From Caryophanales bacterium (GTDB taxonomy: Bacteria; Bacillota_I; Bacilli_A; RF39; UBA660), in assembly GCA_016282155.1 (NCBI GenBank), contig JAEEJY010000033.1, positions 1 through 64,000 on the forward strand: a stretch of 64,000 nucleotides of DNA, given 5' to 3'. Within the stretch, counting starts at the first letter, position 1. The number at the start of each line of letters is the position of its first letter. The notes below the pieces were generated by a model that saw nothing but the letters and a program-made list of their open reading frames with translations, was not told where the DNA came from and ran no database searches. A program made the translations under genes and the position numbers. Shown here in pieces: positions 1 to 7,026 of the stretch.

Positions 1-1
1 A

Positions 2-97
2 TATCCAAAAACCTATTTTCTTTTTGTAGTTAATTAATAAATTACCACCCAAAGAAAGAAATAAAGAGATTACTGAAAATATTTTTAATAACGTCAT
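2..97 (-). CDS. Partial small membrane protein (runs off left edge)
   Basis: A reading frame starts at ATG 97 on the minus strand behind a good ribosome binding site (AAGGGG, about 6 nt upstream) and stays open to the window edge. The visible N-terminus (MTLLKIFSVISLFLSLGG...) is one hydrophobic segment followed by Asn/Lys-rich residues, so it is a signal anchor or small membrane protein. It begins 2 nt after the guanylate kinase stop, so it is the next gene of that operon. Function unknown. Confidence 0.55.
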   Translation of the reverse strand, partial: MTLLKIFSVISLFLSLGGNLLINYKKKIGFWI

Positions 98-99
98 TA

Positions 100-681
100 T
101 TAACCCCTTATAATAATTTCTTTTGCTATATCAATATAATCGTTAGGATTAACATTATCGTAAACTCTTGATGCAACATCATAAAAATCTACAACAAACT
201 TTGTTAAAGATAAAGCCTTTTCATCATCTTCGAGTCTTCTGTTCCATTCAGTTTCATCGAAGTTGGGTCTTTTCTTTGCTCTTTCTTTTCTCATTTCGTC
301 ATCACAATAGATATATAATAATTCACATTTATCTGCACCATAATAATCTATAAATGACCTTGCCCCATTTAAATCAAGAATTGTGATATATTTAGTATTA
401 GGGTCTAATTCTCTTTTCTGAATGCCATAATACCAAGTATCTGCAACATTGTTTAAAAGTGTGTGATATTCTCTGTATTCAATAAGTTCATCATCTGCAA
501 TTAATTCTTTAAACTGCTCTTTTGAAACATAATAATAATCTACACCTTCTTTTTCATTGTCTCTTTTAGGTCTACTTGTGGTGCTTACTATCGGCTTATA
601 ATTTGATAGTTTTAATACTTGTTGTAAAATAGTATCTTTTCCACTTGCAGACTTTCCTACAAGAATTGTAAACTGTTTCAT
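100..681 (-). CDS. gmk: Guanylate kinase
   Basis: 193 aa, close to the normal length of bacterial guanylate kinase. It phosphorylates (d)GMP to (d)GDP for the dNTP pool. The P-loop GKSASGKD lies at about residues 9-16. The GMP-binding region follows: STTSRP at about 34-39, then EGVDYYYVS, then the YREYHT stretch. The start is ATG 681 behind AAAGGA. It has its own leftward promoter (711-739). Together with dUTPase, NrdDG and a ThyX-like protein elsewhere in the window it forms a scattered nucleotide-metabolism set. Confidence 0.9.
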   Translation of the reverse strand: MKQFTILVGKSASGKDTILQQVLKLSNYKPIVSTTSRPKRDNEKEGVDYYYVSKEQFKELIADDELIEYREYHTLLNNVADTWYYGIQKRELDPNTKYITILDLNGARSFIDYYGADKCELLYIYCDDEMRKERAKKRPNFDETEWNRRLEDDEKALSLTKFVVDFYDVASRVYDNVNPNDYIDIAKEIIIRG

Positions 682-710
682 AATTTGTTCCTTTCTTAAG
701 TTTTGAGAAC

Positions 711-739
711 ATTATATCATATATCGAACAATAAGTCAA
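711..739 (-). promoter_or_regulatory. Sigma70-type promoter of the gmk operon
   Basis: Reading the minus strand, TTGACT (-35, 739-734), a 17-nt spacer and TATAAT (-10, 716-711) are preceded by TG, giving an extended -10 (TGATATAAT). It lies 30 nt upstream of the gmk start. Unlike most leftward promoters here it has no hairpin around the -10, which fits because no gene lies upstream. Confidence 0.85.
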
Positions 740-741
740 TA

Positions 742-945
742 AAAATTATAAAGTTTATAAAAAGTTTATAATTTTTATAAAAAATTAATAAATAGTTTAT
801 AAAAAATTTATAAATAAATACGCATATAATTATAAATTTTTTATAAACTTTATAAAGAAATTATAAACTAATTATAAATTTTTTATAAATAAATTATAAA
901 ATTTTTATAAATTATTTATAAACTTTTTATAAAATTTATCCGAAG
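742..945. repeat. TTATAAA-rich repeat tract in divergent control region
   Basis: This stretch consists almost entirely of variants of TTATAAA and TTTATAAA in both orientations, repeated about every 10-15 nt, between two divergently transcribed units. Such iteron-like AT-rich tracts occur at replication origins and as protein-binding arrays. The sequence alone cannot tell these apart. No credible reading frame was found here. Confidence 0.6.
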
Positions 946-957
946 TAAAATTAGGTC

Positions 958-992
958 AGCTCTTTATTATTTTGCTCTTTATTATTTTATTA
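958..992. repeat. Tandem repeat GCTCTTTATTATTTT x2
   Basis: Two adjacent copies of GCTCTTTATTATTTT follow the TTATAAA tract. No coding content. It could be a binding site or a replication slippage product. Confidence 0.5.
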
Positions 993-1033
993 TTATTTAT
1001 ATTATTAATATATATTTGTTATTTTAAGTAAAT

Positions 1034-1069
1034 AAAAGTTATTTTATGCTAACGCATAAAATAACTTTT
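1034..1069. repeat. 16-bp perfect inverted repeat (4-nt loop)
   Basis: Arms 1034-1049 and 1054-1069 are perfectly complementary (AAAAGTTATTTTATGC and its reverse complement) with loop TAAC. It lies 4 nt before an even longer hairpin. The AT-rich flanks would let it act as a terminator on either strand, or as a cruciform or origin element. Confidence 0.75.
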
Positions 1070-1073
1070 ATAA

Positions 1074-1126
1074 AAAATTTTTTATTATTGTGTTTTTATT
1101 CTAAAAACACAATAATAAAAAATTTT
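1074..1126. repeat. 25-bp perfect inverted repeat (3-nt loop)
   Basis: Arms 1074-1098 and 1102-1126 are perfectly complementary over 25 bp with loop TTC. It stands next to the 16-bp hairpin in the non-coding control region. The arms are too long and too AT-rich for a typical intrinsic terminator. A replication or transcription-blocking role is inferred, not shown. Confidence 0.75.
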
Positions 1127-1194
1127 AAAATAAATTGATTTTTATAAATATAAGAAATATATTTTTATATATAAAATAATTCCTTCTATAAGAA

Positions 1195-1255
1195 TATATT
1201 ATATATATAATATATAATATATATATAATATATATAATATATATATTATAAATAT
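1195..1255. repeat. TA-dinucleotide-rich tract
   Basis: An almost pure run of alternating T and A lies about 55 nt upstream of the rightward promoter. It would melt easily. No gene is visible. Confidence 0.5.
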
Positions 1256-1308
1256 AAAACATAAAAAATAAAATTTTAATATTTTAATATAAAATTATAA
1301 ACTATATG

Positions 1309-1337
1309 TTGACAAATAAGTTATAATGTGTTATAAT
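1309..1337 (+). promoter_or_regulatory. Perfect consensus sigma70 promoter for the RNA polymerase operon
   Basis: TTGACA at 1309-1314, a 17-nt spacer and TATAAT at 1332-1337, with TG one base before the -10 (extended -10). A perfect match to the housekeeping consensus, 40 nt upstream of the first gene of the operon. The phage polymerase is therefore predicted to be made early by the host enzyme. Confidence 0.93.
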
Positions 1338-1377
1338 ATACACAAGATATAGAAAATTAAAGAAAGGAGAAATCTAT

Positions 1378-1545
1378 ATGCTTGAAAGATTAAGACAAGA
1401 ATATGATGATTCATCGTATAAGCAAGATAATAAAGCATTAATTTTATCGCCAACAGAAAATGAAATAGAATATTCTTATGGTCTTCTTGAAGATATTTAT
1501 GATTATATAAATAACAAGTTCGGTTTACCTCTGGAGGAAGAATGA
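1378..1545 (+). CDS. Small acidic protein upstream of RNA polymerase
   Basis: 55 aa, ATG 1378 behind AAAGGAG. The sequence is acidic and Tyr-rich (MLERLRQEYDDSSYKQ at the start, PLEEE at the end). Its stop overlaps the polymerase start as ATGA (1542-1545), so the two genes are translationally coupled. A polymerase cofactor role is possible but only suggested by the coupling. No family recognised. Confidence 0.75.
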   Translation: MLERLRQEYDDSSYKQDNKALILSPTENEIEYSYGLLEDIYDYINNKFGLPLEEE

Positions 1546-4142
1546 GTTTAGAGTACGGAATAAAAATAAAAAACATTGAAGCGTCAACATTGTATGAATA
1601 TAACAATGGTGTTCGTGAAAAATACGAATATAAAAACGCAATGTTTACAAACAGTCTCTTGCACGATTTCTTGTTACAGAATGGTTTAAAGATAAAAAAT
1701 GAGTCCTACACAAAGGATATAATTTGTTTAGAATTTAATTATGGCTCAAGAAGTTACGAAGAAGAAAAACAACATCTGTACGGCTTAATTCATAAATACC
1801 GAAAAGAATTAAATAACTTAAAGATTCAGAAACAGACAAGTGAGATAATTGATAAAATAAATAAAATAAACGCAAAACGTAAGAGAATCTTTGAGTTATA
1901 CAACAAAGCAAAACAGAATAAGGACTTTTATGTAAAAAAGTCAAAAGAGGAAATTCGTAAAGAATTTTATGATAAAGGTGTTTATGTCACATATATTACA
2001 CGAAACAAGAACGGCACGATAAGACGTTCCGATATGTTGCACTATAAAATGCTTTATAGGTCAACAGGCAAAGCCAAAAAGGGTTCGTGTATGTTTATAT
2101 GCGATAGACTGTATAATAAGGCTCACAACTTTTTGTATATGGGTCTGAAACTACCTAAAGAGGACGCGCCCATAGTTGAGATAGGCGCATATAGTTCTTT
2201 AGTTGCTAGTTCGATTGTTGGAAAAGTAAAAATTAACCCTAGAGACATTTTAGTTTTAAAAGATATTGAATCACCAATGAAAACTAAAGTGTTATCTGTT
2301 GAAACAGATAGTGAAAAGCACTGTGTAATTAAAACCTATGACGATTATGAGTTAAAGAATGTGGTTTTTGATGGACAAGCATTAATTGACAGCAGTATTT
2401 TTCCAAACTGGGCAGATGGTTATGTGCTTTTAAGACACCATATGTGCAAAATGGCTTGTTTTAGCAGTAATATACAAACATTTTTCAAAGATTATTATGG
2501 CGACAAGTATGAAACTGCCGTAGTTGAAGATATGTTTGGGTGTGAGCATTATGTAAAAGATATAAAACTTATAACTACTGAATCTGCTTTGAAGTGGTTA
2601 AAGTTTAAATTCGCAAAACAGTTAGATTATAACTATTGGTGCGAAAGAGTTGAAGAAAATGGTTGTATGTTTGGAATTGTTAAGACTGCTCATAAGAGTA
2701 AGTTAGGCAATGTACAGAAAATGTCATACCAAATGGTCAACTCATTGAACCTTGACATTATGAAAGACGTTACAAAGACAAGTGTTGAGTACATAAACTT
2801 GATGAAAAAGGATGATAATGTCTTTTTAGATTATTTGCGTGATAATTATAACTTTACAAACGATTATGAAGTATTAGTTGCTTTATGCGAACAAAATAAT
2901 GACTTTGTAAGGTGCGATTATTTCAGAGAACGCAAAAGTGATATTATTCGTGGCTATATTAACAAGTTTAGATTTGGTAAGGTGATACAAGATGCAGATA
3001 ATTTAGTCTTATGTGGCTCACCTTATGCTATGTTGTTACAATCTGTTGGAGAAGATATCAACAAAGATGACACTTTGGTTGAAGAAGATGGTACAATTCA
3101 GTGTTACACTAACAGATTTGCTCACGATGAATATTTATGTGGCTTTAGAAGTCCACATAATTCACAGAATAATATTTTATATTTGCATAACATAAAGTCG
3201 CCGAAGATGGATAAATATTTTAACTTCGGAAATCAGATAATGGCAGTTAATGTTAGACATACTGATGTGCAAGATAGAGGAAATGGACTGGACTTTGATA
3301 GTGATGCGTGTTATACTACTAATCAAGCGGATATTGTAAAACACGCAAAATGGTGTTACAAGAACAGACCCACGATTGTTAATAATATCCCCAAAGAGAA
3401 GAACCATTATAACAATACTCTTGAAGATTTTGCGAATATTGATAACAATTTGGCTAAACAACAGTTAGCAATAGGCACAAGTAGTAACCTAGCACAGATT
3501 TGTCAGACTTATAGTTATACTTTGAACGATGAAAAGTATCAAGATTACACTTGTATACTTTCAGTATTGGCTCAAGTTGCTATTGATTCTGCTAAAAGGG
3601 CATTTGATATCAATGTTGTTGACGAAATAAACAGAATACGCAAAGACGCAGATATAGATACTAATAAATATCCTGCTTTTTGGAAATATGTCAACAGAGA
3701 TTTTCCCAAAGATAGAATCAATAACAAGTTAAAGTGTCCTATGAATTATTTATGCGATATAAAATTCAAAGAATATAAGACTAGTGGCATATTACCGATA
3801 AGTCATTTCTTTCAAAAGGTCGAAGAACCCAAAGATAGAAAGATTTGTAAGAAGGTTGAGAGTCTTATTGAAGAATATGGGCTTAATTATCACGATTATG
3901 AAGCCGAAGATGACGATTATTTTATCTTGAGAAGTGATTTTGATGATATGATTGCAGAGATTAGGACTATGTATATCTCTAAAAACTATGCTACGTTAAT
4001 GCATTGGTTAATCAATAGGGCTTTCAAGGTTAATAGTTCAAACTCTAAATTAAATAAAAATCGACCTTTGTTATTGAACACGTTATATAAAGTTAACCCA
4101 AAAGTTTTTCTTGAATGTTTTACAAAAAATATCAAAAATTGA
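1542..4142 (+). CDS. Phage DNA-dependent RNA polymerase, YonO/QDE-1-like (DxDxD)
   Basis: 866 aa. The C-terminal half carries the catalytic double-psi beta-barrel signature of cellular-type RNA polymerases: LCGSPYAML, then FRSPHNSQNN, then NGLDFDSDA with the metal-binding triad D584, D586 and D588. Cellular enzymes have NADFDGD here, so Gly is replaced by Ser. An upstream block (FDGQALID ... ADGYVLLRHHMCKM) matches the other barrel of single-chain enzymes such as SP-beta YonO and fungal QDE-1. It is not T7-like. It sits between a host-type promoter and the late genes, so late transcription is its likely job. The family call is from motif recognition, not a search. Confidence 0.8.
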   Translation: MSLEYGIKIKNIEASTLYEYNNGVREKYEYKNAMFTNSLLHDFLLQNGLKIKNESYTKDIICLEFNYGSRSYEEEKQHLYGLIHKYRKELNNLKIQKQTSEIIDKINKINAKRKRIFELYNKAKQNKDFYVKKSKEEIRKEFYDKGVYVTYITRNKNGTIRRSDMLHYKMLYRSTGKAKKGSCMFICDRLYNKAHNFLYMGLKLPKEDAPIVEIGAYSSLVASSIVGKVKINPRDILVLKDIESPMKTKVLSVETDSEKHCVIKTYDDYELKNVVFDGQALIDSSIFPNWADGYVLLRHHMCKMACFSSNIQTFFKDYYGDKYETAVVEDMFGCEHYVKDIKLITTESALKWLKFKFAKQLDYNYWCERVEENGCMFGIVKTAHKSKLGNVQKMSYQMVNSLNLDIMKDVTKTSVEYINLMKKDDNVFLDYLRDNYNFTNDYEVLVALCEQNNDFVRCDYFRERKSDIIRGYINKFRFGKVIQDADNLVLCGSPYAMLLQSVGEDINKDDTLVEEDGTIQCYTNRFAHDEYLCGFRSPHNSQNNILYLHNIKSPKMDKYFNFGNQIMAVNVRHTDVQDRGNGLDFDSDACYTTNQADIVKHAKWCYKNRPTIVNNIPKEKNHYNNTLEDFANIDNNLAKQQLAIGTSSNLAQICQTYSYTLNDEKYQDYTCILSVLAQVAIDSAKRAFDINVVDEINRIRKDADIDTNKYPAFWKYVNRDFPKDRINNKLKCPMNYLCDIKFKEYKTSGILPISHFFQKVEEPKDRKICKKVESLIEEYGLNYHDYEAEDDDYFILRSDFDDMIAEIRTMYISKNYATLMHWLINRAFKVNSSNSKLNKNRPLLLNTLYKVNPKVFLECFTKNIKN

Positions 4143-4360
4143 TAAAAAATTGCAAAAAAATGCTCGTTTTCAGGGACACTAAATTGATTCAAAACTCTGG
4201 GAAACATTGCAAATAGGGCATTTGAAGTGATTTTCTAATCCGAACTAATGAGGGGGAAGGAAAACCCCTTCAAAAAAATCGAAAAACAGGGCTCTCAAAT
4301 ACGTGAAAGTGAGTATGTCATTAGTAGCGTGACCGTTAATATCCAATACGGAATACAAAT
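4143..4360 (+). other. Structured non-coding region after RNA polymerase gene
   Basis: A 218-nt gap without a gene. An 8-bp pairing (ACTAATGA with TCATTAGT) closes a domain. Inside it are a GAAGG/CCTTC hairpin and an ATAC/GTAT hairpin. It is the junction between the early polymerase operon and the late genes, so a late promoter or leader RNA is plausible. No consensus sigma70 promoter and no GTACATA motif are present. Confidence 0.4.
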
Positions 4361-4383
4361 ATGGTGGACTGTTCATACATAAC

Positions 4384-4417
4384 CTTTGGGGAATTGATTA
4401 GGTTAAATTCCCCAAAG
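4384..4417 (+). promoter_or_regulatory. 12-bp leader hairpin before first HU-like gene
   Basis: CTTTGGGGAATT (4384-4395) pairs perfectly with AATTCCCCAAAG (4406-4417). It lies about 12 nt before the GAAAGGAG ribosome binding site of the HU-like gene. It resembles the hairpins that precede other late genes but is not followed by GTACATA. Confidence 0.6.
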
Positions 4418-4447
4418 AGAACTTTAAAGAAAGGAGAATGGAGTTTA

Positions 4448-4810
4448 TTGACGAACATAGAACAACGAAGTATTGACGATAAAGCACTGTATCGACTAAT
4501 AGAATCTCACCCAGATGTTGATTATTACGATTTGGGAATTGAAGAAATTCAAGCAGTCATTAAAGCATTTGCTAAAGTTGTGTTAGATTCAACTGAAGTG
4601 GATGTTAAAATTCCTTTTCCAGATTTAGGGGAATTTTATGTTAAGCAAAGTACATATGTTGGTGGTACAATAAACAATCTAACTGGTCAACCATTAATTA
4701 CACCACCAAAAGATTATAAGGTTTTAAGGTTTAAGCCAAAAAATTCTGTAAAAGAATTAATCAAGTCGAAAGGTATGACAAATTATGCAGAGAGAAATGA
4801 CGCAGAATGA
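4448..4810 (+). CDS. HU/IHF-like DNA-binding protein 1
   Basis: About 120 aa from TTG 4448. The central and C-terminal part has the HU arrangement: a helical N-terminus, FPDLGEFYVKQ (beta region with the conserved Gly), an arm containing GGTINNLTGQPL, then a P-rich turn and LRFKPKNSVKELI. It would bend or bridge DNA. An ATG at 4361 is in frame, but it has no ribosome binding site and would translate through a 12-bp hairpin. TTG 4448 sits behind GGAG and gives a normal N-terminus (TNIEQRSIDD). It overlaps the next gene. Confidence 0.75.
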   Translation: MTNIEQRSIDDKALYRLIESHPDVDYYDLGIEEIQAVIKAFAKVVLDSTEVDVKIPFPDLGEFYVKQSTYVGGTINNLTGQPLITPPKDYKVLRFKPKNSVKELIKSKGMTNYAERNDAE

Positions 4811-5480
4811 GATATACGAAATAGTATCGGCTAAATCATACGCAAGTAGGCATACAGTGAAGCGTATGTGGAACAATATGGTAGACCTTATAATTTCAGA
4901 GTTAAGAAATATTGGTGTCATTCGATTTGAAAATTTTGGAAAGTTTGAAATTGTTCAAATGGGTGGCAGAGATGAATGGTTCATAAACGAATTAGGGGCA
5001 AAAGAAAAACGATGGGTCGATTATTATTTGAGTGTTAAGTTTACACCTAGCGAGAACTTGTTGAAATATCTAAATGTTGCAAAACTGAATGGAAAATGGT
5101 CAACTACTAAAACATTTCAAGAGGATAACTTGGTTGTGGATAAACCTAACAGATACAAAACTAATCGCGCAAATAAATTAAAACTTGCTATTGACGAAGA
5201 TATGAGACAGAAGATTGATGAACTTGCCGAAAGAAAATTGAAAATATCCCAAAGAAAAGTGCAGAAGAAAGCAGAAGATAATTGGGCGATAAAAATTAAA
5301 TGTATCGACAATGACACAGTTTATAATTCAATTCGTCAATGTGCGATGGATTTAAATTTAAACTATCAAAATCTCAATAATCATCATCATAGACATTTAC
5401 TTAAGGGTGATGAGATATTTAAATTTAACGATTATACTTTTGAGATAATAAAAAGCAAAAAGATAGGAGATAAAGAATGA
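4797..5480 (+). CDS. HU-like protein 2 fused to a modular DNA-binding domain
   Basis: About 227 aa (ATG 4797; 4785 is also possible). Residues 1-95 look HU-like: a helical N-terminus with SYASRHTVKRMW, then IRFENFGKFEIV and KFTPSENLLKYLN. A basic linker follows (about 95-155). The C-terminus (NDTVYNSIRQCAMDLNLNYQNLNNH) resembles NUMOD/IENR-type helix-turn-helix modules found beside phage endonucleases. It overlaps the previous gene, so the two HU-like proteins may act as a pair. No nuclease domain is visible. Confidence 0.65.
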   Translation: MTQNEIYEIVSAKSYASRHTVKRMWNNMVDLIISELRNIGVIRFENFGKFEIVQMGGRDEWFINELGAKEKRWVDYYLSVKFTPSENLLKYLNVAKLNGKWSTTKTFQEDNLVVDKPNRYKTNRANKLKLAIDEDMRQKIDELAERKLKISQRKVQKKAEDNWAIKIKCIDNDTVYNSIRQCAMDLNLNYQNLNNHHHRHLLKGDEIFKFNDYTFEIIKSKKIGDKE

Positions 5481-5662
5481 AAGACGAACTTGTAAGAAAG
5501 AATATTACTTCAGTTGTTGGAACTCTCGATAAAAACGATGAAGATGAATTTATTGTAAGAGTTGAGACTAAAGAATCAGTTGAAGAAATTAATGTTATAA
5601 ACATATTAAACGATTTATTGGGAAGACAGATTAAGTTATACAGTGAGGAAGATATTTTATGA
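5477..5662 (+). CDS. Small hypothetical protein
   Basis: 61 aa, acidic, with no recognised motif. ATGA overlaps join it to both neighbours (5477-5480 and 5659-5662), so it is co-translated with the HU-like and phosphoesterase genes. The AGGAG ribosome binding site is clear. Confidence 0.7.
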   Translation: MKDELVRKNITSVVGTLDKNDEDEFIVRVETKESVEEINVINILNDLLGRQIKLYSEEDIL

Positions 5663-6858
5663 TTATTACAAGAAATGTCGGAGAAACAGATGACCAATTA
5701 ATTTATAGAGTCTGTTCAGTCAAAGACACTATCGGAACTTGGAATGACGTTGCAGATGTTCTTAATGAACTTTTAGGTAAGAGTTATGATGAAAGCGTCT
5801 ACAGAAAGAAGTATCAGTCATTCACAAATATCTTCAATGCTAATCAAGAAAAGTTTGTAACAGATAAGGCACAACTTGAAGATATTGAAATTCAAAAAGA
5901 ATTATTGCGCAAAGAAAGAATTAAACTTCAAACTGCTAATGTTGAGCGCAATAGAATTGACAGACACGAAGCAAGACAAGAACTTTGGTATGAGCAAGTC
6001 GGTCAGTACATAAGAACTCTTGAACCACCGAAATTTGAAAACTTAAATTATATACCTACAAACGATAAGATTTATGTTCAGTCTTTAGCAGATATTCACT
6101 ATGGCGCAAATTTTGTTTCTGCCAACAATGAATATTCAAGACAGATTGCAGTAGCAAGATTTAGTTTGTTAAAGGCTAAAACTATTAATTTCATCAAAGA
6201 GAAGAATTTGAGGGAATTGTATATTATTGATTTAGGTGATGAAATTCAAGGTATTTTAAGAGCGAATGATTTAAGCATTAATGATACAGCAGTTGTAAAG
6301 AGTGTTGTTGAAGTTGCAGATTTAATTTCACAGTATCTTAATGATTTAAGTAAGTATTGCAAGATTAAATTCTATGATATCTTATATGCAAATCATAGTC
6401 AGACTAGATTTCTAGGAACTAAAGCAAACGAAATGATGTTTGAAGATTTGGGATATATTATCGGTCATTATATTAAAACTTCTCTTAAGGCAAATGACAG
6501 AGTAGAAATTATATTGCCTAAAGACAACGATTTGTATTTAGACTTTAAGATATTTGATTATAATATAATTGCATTACACGGACACCAAATTAAGAATGTT
6601 GAGAATGTCCTTAAAGATTTATCAATGCAGAGAAGAAAGTTGTATGATTATGCACTTGTAGGTCATTATCATTCAAACTCAACAATTCAGAGTGGTGAAT
6701 CATATTGCAATGATTGTGAAGTATTAGTCGCACCATCAATTTGTGGTTCAGACCCCTATGCAGATAGTATATTTAAAGGTTCTAAACCTTCGAGTGTAAT
6801 TTGGGGCTTTGAAGAACTTGGTGGACATACTGAAACTTATAAGATGATTTTAGCATAA
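5659..6858 (+). CDS. Calcineurin-like metallophosphoesterase (Mre11/SbcD-type fold)
   Basis: 399 aa. The N-terminal third (about 1-130) is helical, with a helix-turn-helix-like start and a Lys/Arg/Glu coiled coil. The rest has the five metal-binding motifs in order: ADIHYG, LGDEIQG, ANHSQ (Asn-His), LHGHQ, and VGHYHSN. This is the catalytic set of the calcineurin-like superfamily, so a nuclease or phosphodiesterase is expected. Its place next to DNA-binding proteins and before packaging genes suggests DNA processing. Substrate unknown. Confidence 0.8.
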   Translation: MIITRNVGETDDQLIYRVCSVKDTIGTWNDVADVLNELLGKSYDESVYRKKYQSFTNIFNANQEKFVTDKAQLEDIEIQKELLRKERIKLQTANVERNRIDRHEARQELWYEQVGQYIRTLEPPKFENLNYIPTNDKIYVQSLADIHYGANFVSANNEYSRQIAVARFSLLKAKTINFIKEKNLRELYIIDLGDEIQGILRANDLSINDTAVVKSVVEVADLISQYLNDLSKYCKIKFYDILYANHSQTRFLGTKANEMMFEDLGYIIGHYIKTSLKANDRVEIILPKDNDLYLDFKIFDYNIIALHGHQIKNVENVLKDLSMQRRKLYDYALVGHYHSNSTIQSGESYCNDCEVLVAPSICGSDPYADSIFKGSKPSSVIWGFEELGGHTETYKMILA

Positions 6859-6879
6859 GGTGTTCGGTGAACACCTTAT
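6855..6879 (+). terminator. Hairpin after the phosphoesterase gene
   Basis: ATAAGGTGTTC and its exact complement with loop GGT (11-bp stem) overlap the stop codon. An 18-nt palindrome (ATTTTGTTATAACAAAAT) follows. The T-run is weak, so it could be a terminator or a processing hairpin ahead of the tRNA-like gene. Confidence 0.6.
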
Positions 6880-6919
6880 CATTTTGTTATAACAAAATAA
6901 ATGATACTATAGGTATCTT

Positions 6920-6993
6920 GGAATATTAGTTTAAAATGGCGAAAACGTCGAATATAAAGTCGAAAATATAGGTTCAAGTCCTATTATATTCCA
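6920..6993 (+). tRNA. tRNA-like gene with an 8-nt anticodon loop
   Basis: Acceptor arms GGAATAT (6920-6926) and ATATTCC (6986-6992) pair over 7 bp. T8-A9 are present. The D-arm is GTTT/AAAC with GG in the loop. The T-arm is ATAGG-TTCAAGT-CCTAT. The anticodon arm is abnormal: only TCGA/TCGA (4 bp) closes, leaving the 8-nt loop ATATAAAG, and one extra T lies between T-stem and acceptor. It may be a divergent phage tRNA, a decoy or a decaying gene. Isotype not assigned. Confidence 0.5.
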
Positions 6994-7026
6994 ATAATTA
7001 AACACAAAGCCATAAAGGAGAACTTT

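Noticed and set aside
742-1255. CRISPR array
   Set aside because: Repeats are short, irregular AT tracts without equal-length unique spacers and no cas genes are present.
4143-4360. Hammerhead ribozyme or group II intron domain
   Set aside because: CTGATGA/GAAA core and domain V sequences are missing; only generic stems are visible.
4361-4447. ATG 4361 as start of the HU-like gene
   Set aside because: No ribosome binding site and the segment contains a 12-bp hairpin; TTG 4448 fits better.
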